36,849 nucleotides of DNA from Planctomycetota bacterium (GCA_018242565.1 JAFEBR010001015.1:1-36849); one strand, 5' to 3'. Shown: positions 25,957 to 34,137, counted from the first letter of the stretch. Numbers and translations: made by a program. Notes: generated by a model not told the origin, from the sequence alone.

Positions 25957-27282
25957 TTAGTTTGTCTTTCGCTGGCGGTCCATCTCTTCGGGGGATTTTC
26001 CATTACCGCGGATGGAAATGAATTTGTTGAGCACATCAAACCAGAAGGGGGCTCCTAGCGAGGCGGCGAACACGGTCAACGACAGTCCCGCCAGCTTGGC
26101 CAGAATCGAACCCACGAACTCGGCCTGGTCTCTCTTTTCCGCCTGATACGAGTGCACCAGGTAATCATGCTGATTCCACCCCAGCGGAATGCCCAGGCCC
26201 GCCAGGTCATTGACCGATTCGCGCACGTGAGTGATCTGTGTGTTCAGTACGCTCGCATCGACCGGGGGCGTTGTCCCGCCTTCTTCCGGGGGGTGTTCTG
26301 CGTCCACGTAGTTCTCAGCCGCTTTGACCACCGCTGCCCTCAGTGTGGAATCATTTCCCAGGGCGCGGCAGATGCGCACGGTATCGACGTTCAAGATGGC
26401 AATGATGCCGACGGCGAGCGCTAACGACACAAGTCGGGTGCGTCGGGCATACCAGCCCGAGACGCGATCCATGGCGTGGTTGAACCAGTTCTCGATCTGC
26501 GTCTGGAATTTCTGCAGATCGGTGACGCCCTGCGTGACATCGGCGCGGGCGACTTCCAACAGCGACAGCAGCGCCTGTTGAATGCGCGGGTTGTCGATTT
26601 TCTCGATGGTTTCTCGAATTCCCTCGAACGAGATATTTCCCGAGAGAGTCGGCCCATCGGGAATCAGATCTTGCTCGTTACCCTGGGCCTGGCGGGCTTG
26701 TAAGAGAGCCTGGATGTGAGGGGCCAGCATCGTCCGCAGCGAGTCGGCGGCTTGATTGGCTTTGGTCAGTTTGTCGATCGCCGTCTCAAAGGTGGTTTTC
26801 AGCAATTCGGTGGGGGCCCGCACATGTTCCCGGGTGGCAATGTTCGCCGCGACTCGAGCCTGATGGGCCGATTGCAGAGCGGGGGCCGCATCGGGAACTT
26901 TTTCAACGATCAGTCGGTCGAACTCCGACGCCGAGCGCTGCACCAGGTGCATCAGCACGCTGGCGAACGCCGAGGCCGAGATGTACGACGGTTTTGAATC
27001 ATCGGCGGCCAGGGCGTTAATCAATTGATGTTTGAAAAACGATTGGGACCAGACGCCCGGCTTTGCGGGCGCATGGGCCGATTTCGAGAGCCACCCAGAC
27101 CACCACGACGCGGGAAAATGGGTGGTGCCATCGAGCAGATTGCGGATGCCCCGCTCAAGAATCGTGGCTCGCGACCGCAGGATCGTGGCAATGAGTTCAT
27201 TCGCCGCCGAGACGACCAGGCCGAGAAAGAGATACGTCAGCACCAACCCGATTCCAATGCTGACGACGGGTGAATCAAACAT
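25957..27282 (-). CDS. Membrane protein of unknown function, 441 aa
   Basis: Not recognised as a named family. An N-terminal membrane segment (about 5-28, GIGLVLTYLFLGLVVSAANE) is followed by a long helical soluble region (about 35-275) with coiled-coil-like Leu/Ala/Gln heptads. A second segment (about 283-302) comes after TRLVSLALAVG, then a loop with acidic and Pro-rich residues, and a third hydrophobic stretch (about 385-410) before a polar tail. The start is the ATG at 27282 with GAGGG upstream; the frame extends to 27660 without support. It lies 25 bp upstream of the DNA methylase gene on the same strand, so they may be co-transcribed. Confidence 0.75.
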   Translation of the reverse strand: MFDSPVVSIGIGLVLTYLFLGLVVSAANELIATILRSRATILERGIRNLLDGTTHFPASWWSGWLSKSAHAPAKPGVWSQSFFKHQLINALAADDSKPSYISASAFASVLMHLVQRSASEFDRLIVEKVPDAAPALQSAHQARVAANIATREHVRAPTELLKTTFETAIDKLTKANQAADSLRTMLAPHIQALLQARQAQGNEQDLIPDGPTLSGNISFEGIRETIEKIDNPRIQQALLSLLEVARADVTQGVTDLQKFQTQIENWFNHAMDRVSGWYARRTRLVSLALAVGIIAILNVDTVRICRALGNDSTLRAAVVKAAENYVDAEHPPEEGGTTPPVDASVLNTQITHVRESVNDLAGLGIPLGWNQHDYLVHSYQAEKRDQAEFVGSILAKLAGLSLTVFAASLGAPFWFDVLNKFISIRGNGKSPEEMDRQRKTN

Positions 27283-27443
27283 TGGCAGAGCCCTCGGAAG
27301 CCACGTTGCGGAAGCTGGCGATCGCCACACGACAGGCGGATTGTAGCCAGCCGGGTTTCCACGTCGCAACCGGACGCAAAAACACAACATCCTGTGGTTC
27401 CGGCGAAATGCAAGACCGAGATTCCACAAAATGAAGATTTTGT

Positions 27444-27473
27444 TTGACAACTGCGGCGCGCGGTGCTTATGAT
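27444..27473 (+). promoter_or_regulatory. Strong sigma70-type promoter
   Basis: A perfect -35 box TTGACA at 27444-27449 and -10 TATGAT at 27468-27473 with an 18-base spacer. Transcription should start near 27480, leaving about 210 bases before the leader ORF and about 455 before the GATase-like start. It is the best promoter match in the window. Confidence 0.75.
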
Positions 27474-27507
27474 CCGCGGCGTTGCTGGTGACGAATTGAA
27501 TTCTCAA

Positions 27508-27664
27508 AACGTTGCCAGTCGTTGTGAGGCATCTCCGTCTGGTGTGGGATTGGAACCTGCCCTGCGGAGCGGACCGAGGGATCGGCCCGAAACGGATGTG
27601 TTCGAGAGGTCTTAGACCTGTTGAATGGCATCCACATGAACGTCTGAAAGTGATTGGCAACGTT
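27508..27664 (+). ncRNA. Candidate structured 5' leader RNA
   Basis: AACGTTGCCA at 27508-27517 pairs perfectly with TGGCAACGTT at 27655-27664. The stem can continue inward by about six more pairs including G-U, closing a domain of about 157 bases. Inside, CATC..CCGT (near 27530) can pair with ACGGATG (near 27594), and AGGTCTTAGACCT (27607-27619) is a small hairpin. The ribosome site AAGGAGG (27675-27681) begins about 10 bases after the closing stem. This is the layout of a translational riboswitch or autoregulatory leader, but no known class is recognised. Confidence 0.45.
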
Positions 27665-27689
27665 CGTAGCGTTCAAGGAGGAACGAAAC

Positions 27690-27971
27690 ATGCTTCAGTC
27701 TTCAGCTCATCGGAGTGCGGCCGACTGGTCAGCCACCGATGTCGCCACTGAGCAGCCGGCTCGTTCTTATTCCCGCCGCCGCCAGTCATCGCGCCCCACC
27801 GTTCTGGTGGTGCATTCTCGATCCCACGCCATCCGCTTTCGCATCGTTACGGCTCCCGCGTCCCCACTCCCGGCGGACATGCCCGTTTCGTTTCCTTTAC
27901 CCGGGCACAGGATGTGCCAGAAAGCGATGGATTGCTATGTCGACGAAACCTCTGATCGGAATCAACGGTGA
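27690..27971 (+). CDS. 93-codon leader ORF
   Basis: An ATG eight bases after a near-ideal AAGGAGG opens a 93-aa ORF rich in Ser, Arg and Pro (SYSRRRQSSRPTVLVVHSR in the middle). It has no domain, signal peptide or membrane segment. It ends 35 bases inside the GATase-like gene in another frame. The far stronger ribosome site here than at the downstream gene suggests it is translated and may couple or regulate the next gene. Whether the peptide itself matters is unknown. Confidence 0.5.
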   Translation: MLQSSAHRSAADWSATDVATEQPARSYSRRRQSSRPTVLVVHSRSHAIRFRIVTAPASPLPADMPVSFPLPGHRMCQKAMDCYVDETSDRNQR

Positions 27972-28734
27972 CTTTCGGGCGGCCCGCAAGGATGCGACGG
28001 CTCTGAGCTGGTTCAACGCGGGTTATTACGACTCGATTTCCGCCGCCAAATACAAAACCGGTCCCAAAGAAACCGACGTCACGAACGCCATTCCCGTACT
28101 GATTCCGCCGCTGGCGGACGACGCGGAATTGAAGCAGATGTTGAGCATGCTCGACGGGCTGGTGCTCGCCGGCTGCACTCAGGATCTCGAACCGGTCCGA
28201 CTGGGGATGGAACGCCATCCTTCAACCCGCCCGATGCCGGCCCGCCGTGAAGACTTCGACCGCCGTCTGTGCAAAATGGCCGTCGAACTCAAGATGCCGA
28301 TTCTGGCCATCGGTGGGGGGATGCAACTGCTCAACGTGATCTGCGGCGGTTCGATCTACCAGCACATTCCTGAAGACTGTCCCCGCGCCCTGCATCACAG
28401 CGACCCCGTCGAATCGACGCTGCGGCACGTGATTGAAATCGTTCCGGGCACTCGGGTGGACAAAATCTACGGTCCTGGCGAAATTCGCGTCAACAGTTCG
28501 CACCACCAGGCGATCAATCTCGTGGCCCGTGGCTTCCGCATCTCGGCGACCGCTCCCGATGGAGTGATTGAAGCCATCGAATCGGAAGATCCCGACTGGT
28601 TCGCTTTGGGGGTCCAATGGCACCCGGAAAGCGATTCGGCCAGCGCCCTCGACATGCAGGTCTTCGAACAGTTCCTGTCGGCCGTTGTCGGTCAGAAAGA
28701 GCCGGTCATCCTGCCGATGCGCAAAGTCGCTTAG
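27937..28734 (+). CDS. Class I GATase-like protein (C26 family) lacking the catalytic Cys
   Basis: A 265-aa protein resembling gamma-glutamyl-GABA hydrolase/PuuD (peptidase C26): the start KPLIGINGDFR, the loop DGLVLAGCTQDLEP, the nucleophile elbow ILAIGGGMQLLNV and the His-Glu end GVQWHPES (His229, Glu231). In active members the elbow reads like G-I-C-R-G-M-Q; here the Cys position is Gly126, so glutaminase activity by the known mechanism is not expected. The NSSHHQAI segment is kept, so substrate binding may persist. The start at 27937 overlaps the leader ORF, and its own ribosome site is weak. A convergent terminator follows. Confidence 0.82.
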   Translation: MSTKPLIGINGDFRAARKDATALSWFNAGYYDSISAAKYKTGPKETDVTNAIPVLIPPLADDAELKQMLSMLDGLVLAGCTQDLEPVRLGMERHPSTRPMPARREDFDRRLCKMAVELKMPILAIGGGMQLLNVICGGSIYQHIPEDCPRALHHSDPVESTLRHVIEIVPGTRVDKIYGPGEIRVNSSHHQAINLVARGFRISATAPDGVIEAIESEDPDWFALGVQWHPESDSASALDMQVFEQFLSAVVGQKEPVILPMRKVA

Positions 28735-28762
28735 TTTCGATTCGCGAACTGACCGTGACGTC

Positions 28763-28785
28763 GCCCCGGCCAACTTGGCCGGGGC
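28763..28785. terminator. Bidirectional terminator hairpin
   Basis: A perfect 10-bp G+C-rich stem (GCCCCGGCCA/TGGCCGGGGC) with a three-base loop. It sits between the convergent GATase-like gene and modC and so serves both strands. No long T-run follows. Confidence 0.65.
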
Positions 28786-28818
28786 TGTTACGGACGTTCG
28801 CGAAACCGGCGTGCCGCG

Positions 28819-29550
28819 TCAGTCGAGCGCCAGAATGCGGGCCACGCCCGCACTGGCAGGCTGCGTGAACACCTCGGCCACCGGTCCGTGCTGCAGCATG
28901 CGGCCCTCATTCAAGACCACGACCGCATCGGCGAGCGCTTGAACTTCCCCCGGATCGTGCGTCACGACGATCGTGGGAATGCCCCAGGTGGCCAGCAGTT
29001 GACGCAACTCAGCGCGCAGTTCGCGACGTGTCGGTACATCGAGCGCCGACAGCGGTTCATCCAGCAACAACAGCCGAGGTCGGATGGCGACTGTCCGCGC
29101 CAAAGCCACCCGCTGTTGCTGTCCCCCGGAAATCTGGTGGGGATAGCGCGACTCCAACCCCTGCAGTTGCAACAGTGCCAGCAGGTCGGAGACTCGCGAC
29201 TGCCTCTCAGCACGCGGCAAACCCCGGCAACCAAACGCGACGTTCTCAGCCAGCGTCAGGTGTGGAAACAACGCGTATTCCTGCACGAGGTAACCCACAC
29301 GCCGTTGCTGCGGAGTGAGATTCACGTGGCGATTCTGGTCAAACCACAACTCGGTCCCGCAGGTGATCTGCCCCCGATCGGGCCGATCGAGGCCCGCCAG
29401 ACAGCGCAGAATGGTTGTCTTGCCGCAGCCTGACGGACCGACCAGCGCCGTCACGGAAAACGCATCGCCCGAGACCTGCAGGTTGGCCTGAATCGCCGGG
29501 CCCTGGGAAAACCGGCGTTCGAATTCGGCTGACAGGAACAAACGGGTCAT
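28819..29550 (-). CDS. modC: Molybdate ABC transporter ATP-binding protein
   Basis: A 243-aa ATPase. Walker A is GPSGCGKTT (about 38-46), Q-loop LVQEYALFP, signature ISGGQQQR, Walker [13 protein letters not shown] and H-loop VTHDP. It powers uptake of molybdate/tungstate from the periplasm through ModB. The C-terminal MOP/TOBE domain that binds molybdate in classical ModC is missing (length 243 versus about 350), so Mo sensing must lie elsewhere. Its ATG overlaps the modB stop by four bases. It is the last gene of the operon and ends at the hairpin at 28763-28785. Confidence 0.9.
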   Translation of the reverse strand: MTRLFLSAEFERRFSQGPAIQANLQVSGDAFSVTALVGPSGCGKTTILRCLAGLDRPDRGQITCGTELWFDQNRHVNLTPQQRRVGYLVQEYALFPHLTLAENVAFGCRGLPRAERQSRVSDLLALLQLQGLESRYPHQISGGQQQRVALARTVAIRPRLLLLDEPLSALDVPTRRELRAELRQLLATWGIPTIVVTHDPGEVQALADAVVVLNEGRMLQHGPVAEVFTQPASAGVARILALD

Positions 29551-30209
29551 GATCGTTGCAGGAACTGGGCCAGCGACAGGGCCATGAACGCGAAGACCAG
29601 GACGACCGCCGCGCTCTGTCCGGCCGCGGCGTAATTGAGCACATTGACATCTTCGTAAATGGCAATCGACAGGGTTTTCGTCACGCCGGGGATGTTCCCA
29701 CCCACCATTAGCACGACCCCGAATTCACCGACGGCATGGGCAAAAACCAGCACGAGGCCGGCCAGCAGGCCTTTCCAGGCCAGGGGCAGCGTCACTCGTC
29801 GAAACGTCGCCAGGCGCGAGACCCCCAGGCACCACGAGGCTTCGATCAGACGCTGGTCAACGGCCGCCAGCGCGGCGGCGAAAGGACGCACCGCGAAGGG
29901 AAGATTATAGAGCACCGATGCCAGCACGATGCCCTGAAACGTGAACGGAATGCGGGAGTGAAACAACTGCTCGTACCAATGTCCCAGCACCGATTTCGGA
30001 CCCGTGGCCCACAAGATATAGAATCCCAGCACCGTCGGAGGTAAGACGAGGGGCAGTGCCACGAGAACTTCGACCACGAATTTCCAGCGGACGCGGGTCC
30101 GTGCCAGCCAGGCCGCGAGCGGCAGGCCCAGGAGAAACAGAATCCCAGTCGTGCAGGTGGCGACCGCCAGGGTCAGACGAATCGCAGTCCAGTCGAGTTG
30201 CCAGTTCAT
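29547..30209 (-). CDS. modB: Molybdate ABC transporter permease
   Basis: A 220-aa inner-membrane protein with five to six membrane segments (first at about 10-33). The cytoplasmic coupling motif EASWCLGVSRLATFRRVTLP contacts the ATPase. LLAGLVLVFAHAVGEFGVVLMVGGNIPG, split here by the next helix, is typical of ModB. It forms the channel of the ModABC importer. The length matches the family. It lies about 70 bp downstream of modA. Confidence 0.92.
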   Translation of the reverse strand: MNWQLDWTAIRLTLAVATCTTGILFLLGLPLAAWLARTRVRWKFVVEVLVALPLVLPPTVLGFYILWATGPKSVLGHWYEQLFHSRIPFTFQGIVLASVLYNLPFAVRPFAAALAAVDQRLIEASWCLGVSRLATFRRVTLPLAWKGLLAGLVLVFAHAVGEFGVVLMVGGNIPGVTKTLSIAIYEDVNVLNYAAAGQSAAVVLVFAFMALSLAQFLQRS

Positions 30210-30280
30210 GAATTGTGCGGCCGCTTATGATCCGGTTTTCAAGGGGGGCAGTCATCCTGCGGTCGGGGAGCGGCGGACAT

Positions 30281-31195
30281 TCAGTGCGGTGGGTCGAATC
30301 CAAAGTCCGCCAGGTGGGTGGCTCCCGGCCCGTTGATCAGGAATTCGCGAAAGTCCTCTGCCAGGGCCCGATCCTCGGCCCACGAGAGAATGACCCCTCC
30401 TTGAATCAACGGCTGGTACGAATCCGATGGAAACGGCCAGAAGTGCCCGCGGTCACGCAACGCGGGCGACAGCGCCAAGGACAGTGCGATGATCCCCACA
30501 TCCGCCGCACCGGATTCCACCATCTGGGCGGTCTGGGCCACCGATTCGCCATACACGAGTTTCGGCTCGAGCGCTTCATACAACCACAAAGTCCGCAGCG
30601 CTTCAATCGCGGCCCGCCCGTAGGGTGCCGTTTTCGGATTGGCGACCGCGATGGTTTTCACGTTCCCTTCGCGTAACTGGTCGGGATGCAGTTTGGCGCC
30701 GTCAGCGCGAACTGCGCCGGGCTTCCAGAGCACGATATGACCTCGGGCATACGGAAAGGCCCCGGCGGAAAAGCCGTGTCCAACCTGAGCCAGGTTATTC
30801 GCGTATTCAATGTCGGCTGACAAAAACAGATCGAACGGTGCCTCGTGCGACAACTGACTGAACAACTGCCCCGAGGACCCGACCGTGACGCTGACCTGGG
30901 CACCCGGATGCGCCTGTTCAAACTCCGCCACAATCTTGGCCAGCGCAAACTTCAGATCGGATGCCGCCGCGATTCGCAATTTGCCCGAGGCCGCGGGCCG
31001 CAAGGCGGGATCCGGTGCAGTGGCGGGCCCCGATTCAGTAGAGTCCGAAGAACCGCTCGTGGCGGTGACCTCTGGCGCGGGCTGACTGCATCCTGCCACG
31101 ATTCCCAATAACAACACGAGCCACGCCGCGCGGGGATACCAGGTCCGTGTCGCGTTCAGACCGGTGTGCGATCGGATTGTCGGGAGAAATTTCAT
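30281..31195 (-). CDS. modA: Molybdate-binding lipoprotein
   Basis: A 304-aa periplasmic binding protein with a lipoprotein signal (lipobox VAGC at about residues 33-36). A Ser/Thr/Pro-rich linker follows, then the ModA fold: LRIAAASDLKFALAKI, VTVGSSGQLFSQ, LFLSADIEYA, the PKTAPYGRAAIE region and SGAADVGIIALS. ModA captures molybdate or tungstate and hands it to ModB. The mature domain is of usual size. It lies 39 bp after the regulator gene and before modB on the same strand. Confidence 0.9.
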   Translation of the reverse strand: MKFLPTIRSHTGLNATRTWYPRAAWLVLLLGIVAGCSQPAPEVTATSGSSDSTESGPATAPDPALRPAASGKLRIAAASDLKFALAKIVAEFEQAHPGAQVSVTVGSSGQLFSQLSHEAPFDLFLSADIEYANNLAQVGHGFSAGAFPYARGHIVLWKPGAVRADGAKLHPDQLREGNVKTIAVANPKTAPYGRAAIEALRTLWLYEALEPKLVYGESVAQTAQMVESGAADVGIIALSLALSPALRDRGHFWPFPSDSYQPLIQGGVILSWAEDRALAEDFREFLINGPGATHLADFGFDPPH

Positions 31196-31234
31196 GGCAA
31201 ATAGGCCTTGGCGCCTCGGGCGAGAGGTTGGTCG

Positions 31235-32299
31235 TCAGCGGATGAGTTCCATCTGTCCGGATTCGCGTGTGTCGTAACCGGGCAATTCGCCCAGAAGTTG
31301 CCGATACGGTTCGGACCGGACGGCCTCGATTAATGCTTTGATCCGCGGATCGTCGGCCGTGGCTGTCGGAAAACAGATGTCGTACGTTTCATCGCGTACG
31401 CTCAGGAATTCGAGCCCGGCCTCTTCACTGACCAGGCGCACGCAGACCCCGACGTCGGCCCAGCCGCTGCGAATGGCTTCCACAACTCCGCGATGATCGC
31501 GGGCCAGGCGGCGCGGCGGTTCGCGAGTATCGAAGAGTTCCGCCATGCATTGCGCGGCACCGGAACCGGGCTCCCGCCCGACCCACCGCAGTTTCTTGTG
31601 ACGCAGCACGCTGTCTACTGAATGGAGATCGGTCCCTCGCGCCAGGGCGAGGCCTTCCTGCCAGCGGGCAACCCGCAGCAGTGTGAAACCACCCCCGAGC
31701 TGTTTTTTGACCGCGGGTACGTTGCCCTGCTTGCTGCCCGCCTTGGCGAGATGCACGCCCGCGGCATGAACCAGTTTCTGTCCTAATAACTGCAACGCCA
31801 GCGAGCTGGAACGCGAGATGGTCAGTAACCGGAACGAAGTCGTGCGGGCCAGTTCGGCGGCCAGCAGCGCGGCGGCCGGGTCGCACGAGGCCAGCACCAG
31901 CGTTTGTTCCGGCAGGTTCTGACTGCGGGGCTCGTACACGCCATGCGCAAAAATGCCATCGTGACCAATGACCCCCAGTCCATTCGACTCGACCGGGTAG
32001 AGCAGAACCTCGCCATCGATCTCGGCATGCCAATACCGGCAGGGCTCGGCAGGGGCTGGCCACGCCCAGCGAACCTGGGGACCGGCTGATCCGGTCAGTG
32101 CAAAAATGGCATCGACCCGGCAACCAAACGCCTCGGCCAGCGACAGGGCGGCCGCCACTGAAGGCACCAGGCGTTCGATTTCAATGGCGCTGACCGCGGC
32201 CCGTGAAATGCCCGCGCGGCGGGCCAGCTCGGCCTGTGACCAGCCTCGGGCCATCCGCAGCATTTTCACGTTGTTCCGCAAGTTCGCCGCCTGTGACAT
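31235..32299 (-). CDS. HTH/PBP-like one-component regulator of the mod operon
   Basis: A 354-aa protein. An N-terminal XRE-type helix-turn-helix (about 12-65, with GWSQAELARRAGISRAAVSA) is followed by a periplasmic-binding-protein-like ligand domain (about 95-345) of the type found in HTH-PBP fusions near molybdenum genes. This domain has ASCDPAAALLAAEL, TISRSSSLALQLL, VGREPGSGA and SGWADVGVCVRL. It starts the operon regulator-modA-modB-modC (39-bp, 71-bp and overlapping junctions). No ModE-type LysR HTH or MOP domain occurs, so it probably senses molybdate or a pterin-related ligand instead. An inverted repeat covers its start codon. Confidence 0.85.
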   Translation of the reverse strand: MSQAANLRNNVKMLRMARGWSQAELARRAGISRAAVSAIEIERLVPSVAAALSLAEAFGCRVDAIFALTGSAGPQVRWAWPAPAEPCRYWHAEIDGEVLLYPVESNGLGVIGHDGIFAHGVYEPRSQNLPEQTLVLASCDPAAALLAAELARTTSFRLLTISRSSSLALQLLGQKLVHAAGVHLAKAGSKQGNVPAVKKQLGGGFTLLRVARWQEGLALARGTDLHSVDSVLRHKKLRWVGREPGSGAAQCMAELFDTREPPRRLARDHRGVVEAIRSGWADVGVCVRLVSEEAGLEFLSVRDETYDICFPTATADDPRIKALIEAVRSEPYRQLLGELPGYDTRESGQMELIR

Positions 32300-32331
32300 G
32301 ATCTTGTCATCGTAACGCGAGGATCATGTCA
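32294..32331. promoter_or_regulatory. Inverted repeat over regulator start, candidate operator
   Basis: TGACATGATC at 32294-32303 and GATCATGTCA at 32322-32331 are perfect 10-bp inverted arms, 18 bases apart. An inner TGTCA at 32305-32309 makes a second, shorter inverted pair with the first half-site. The left arm contains the ATG (32297-32299) of the regulator. This is consistent with negative autoregulation by the XRE-type protein; binding is inference. Confidence 0.55.
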
Positions 32332-32573
32332 GCGTCAATCAGGCCGTTTGCCGGGCTGCCTTCGGGCAATCCGAAACCTCGGCCCCCGCCGATGCCGCGC
32401 ACGTGGCTCGAAACAGCCAATTCGTTCACGGGCGGCCCACCGACTTCCGGACGAGAGTGCCCCGACCGGACTTCGCCGCTATTCACCTGACCCCGGTCGC
32501 CGTTACAATTCCCAGCGGCACGTCGGGCGACCAACCGTCGTGTTCCAGAAACTGATTCGTTGAGGACTCTGTC

Positions 32574-32786
32574 ATGATCTGTGAACATCTCCGACATCTG
32601 TACCAGCTTTGTCTGGATCAAAAAATCCGCATGGGCGGTTCCGACCTGATTCATCTGTTCTGTGAACAATGCAACCAGAAAGAAGTCTGTCCGTCGATGC
32701 TGCTCGATACCAGTTCCGACGACACCCCCACGACTCAGGCCGGCGATGCCAGCAAACGGCCCGAATCTCCTGCTACTCCCGCCTAG
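32574..32786 (+). CDS. Small Cys-containing protein, 70 aa
   Basis: Not a named family. Four cysteines after Cys3 occur as LYQLCLDQ, CEQC (zinc-ribbon-like) and EVCPSML, then an acidic and Pro/Thr-rich disordered tail. The ATG follows GAGGA at about eight bases. It probably binds a metal and is cytoplasmic. It precedes the VIT-type transporter by about 80 bp in the same direction and is divergent from the mod operon. The Cys spacing suggests Zn or Fe binding, but no partner is evident. Confidence 0.65.
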   Translation: MICEHLRHLYQLCLDQKIRMGGSDLIHLFCEQCNQKEVCPSMLLDTSSDDTPTTQAGDASKRPESPATPA

Positions 32787-32867
32787 CCGCGCCCCGGGCA
32801 TTTCCCCGCGCTGCGTTTACCGGCCGGTTTCCCCTGCGAGACCGCGCTGGCCTGAAGAAATCACGTC

Positions 32868-33563
32868 ATGGTGCATAACCCCCACGTCGAGAAACATTTC
32901 ACCGCTCCTGAATCGGTCAAAGACATCGTCATTGGCATGTCCGACGGTCTGACCGTGCCGTTTGCCCTGGCTGCCGGTCTCTCGGGGGCCGTGGAGTCCA
33001 GCGGCATCATCGTGACGGCCGGCCTGGCCGAAGTCGCGGCCGGTGCGATTGCGATGGGCCTCGGGGGCTATCTCGCCGCGCGCACCGACGCCGAGCACTA
33101 TGCTCTCGAAAAAGCCCGCGAAGAACGCGAGACCGATGAACTGCCCGAAGTCGAAGCCGAAGAAGTGGCCGAGATTTTCCGGGGCTACGGCTTGGCCGAA
33201 GATCTCGTCTGGCCGGTCGTGAATTCGATTCGGGCCGACAAGAAGCAATTCGTCGATTTCATGATGCGCTTCGAATTGGGGCTGGAAGAACCCGACCCGC
33301 TGCGGGCCCGCAACAGCGCGTTCACCATCGCCGCGTCGTATGTCGCCGGCGGCATGGTGCCCCTCGCACCCTATTATTTCATGTCGTCGGTCGAGTCGGC
33401 ACTGATCGCGTCGGTGGTGGTCACGCTCATCGCCCTGGGGATCTTTGGCTACGTGAAAGGCAAGTTCACGACGCCGCATCCCGGGCGGAGTGCCTGGCAA
33501 ACCGTAATCGTCGGGACCCTCGCGGCGACTGCCGCGTTCGTCATTGCCAAGGCCATTGGCTGA
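32868..33563 (+). CDS. VIT1/CCC1-family Fe/Mn transporter
   Basis: A 231-aa membrane protein. It opens with HFTAPESVKDIVIGMSDGLTVPFALAAGLSG, the typical VIT1/CCC1 start broken here by the first helix. A second helix (IVTAGLAEVAAGAIAMG) and a long acidic cytoplasmic loop (about 75-145, Glu-rich, EEVAEIF) follow, then three further helices. Family members move Fe2+ or Mn2+ out of the cytoplasm, and the Glu-rich loop binds metal. The length is usual. The following M41-like gene begins 31 bases after its stop, suggesting an operon. Confidence 0.88.
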   Translation: MVHNPHVEKHFTAPESVKDIVIGMSDGLTVPFALAAGLSGAVESSGIIVTAGLAEVAAGAIAMGLGGYLAARTDAEHYALEKAREERETDELPEVEAEEVAEIFRGYGLAEDLVWPVVNSIRADKKQFVDFMMRFELGLEEPDPLRARNSAFTIAASYVAGGMVPLAPYYFMSSVESALIASVVVTLIALGIFGYVKGKFTTPHPGRSAWQTVIVGTLAATAAFVIAKAIG

Positions 33564-33594
33564 GTCTGGGTACTGGCTGGCGAGGTCTAAAACA

Positions 33595-34086
33595 TTGCGA
33601 GACGAGTCTCCTGAGACGATTGCGTATCACGAGGCCGGGCATGCGCTGATGGCCCATCTGCTGGGGGGCGTGGTCCACGTCGTCACGATTGAGCCCGATC
33701 ACGACGACGGACCCGAACGCTCAGGAAACACCGAGGTCCGCTGGCGTCGCTCAAATCTCAGCGACAAGGAATTCGCCAAACGGTCCATTCAGATCAGCCT
33801 CGCCGGCCCCGCGGCGGAGATGATCTATTCGGGCGATCCGTTTCATCCCGGCCTCGTTCCGGAATGGGCCGCCGACTGGCAGGATGCCTGGCAGGCGGCC
33901 GCCGTGCTGCACGCCGATGAACGGAAACGACTCGAGTACCTCGAAGCCGTCTCCATTCGCGTCTATCACCAGTTTCGCCGTGATGAGATCTGGGACGTGC
34001 TCGCCGCAGTCGCCGATCATCTGCTGGCGCACGAAACGCTCGAACGAGAAGAATTCGCCGAGATCATGGGCGAATTGCTCGATTAA
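33595..34086 (+). CDS. Stand-alone M41 (FtsH)-type metalloprotease domain
   Basis: A 163-aa protein with the zinc motif HEAGH in IAYHEAGHALMAHLLGG, followed by the SLAGPAAEMIYSG segment and a later acidic-aromatic stretch (EWAADWQDAW) where the third ligand, Asp, is expected. This is the C-terminal protease module of FtsH without its membrane helices or AAA ATPase. Small M41-like proteins exist in several phyla, with unknown substrates. The likely start is TTG at 33595 after GAGG, as the open frame up to 33544 overlaps the VIT gene. Without an unfoldase it would need flexible substrates. Confidence 0.7.
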   Translation: MRDESPETIAYHEAGHALMAHLLGGVVHVVTIEPDHDDGPERSGNTEVRWRRSNLSDKEFAKRSIQISLAGPAAEMIYSGDPFHPGLVPEWAADWQDAWQAAAVLHADERKRLEYLEAVSIRVYHQFRRDEIWDVLAAVADHLLAHETLEREEFAEIMGELLD

Positions 34087-34137
34087 GCTCCCCCTCCCGA
34101 ACCCGACTCGCATCCCGCCGCGCTGAGGTCTGTACGT

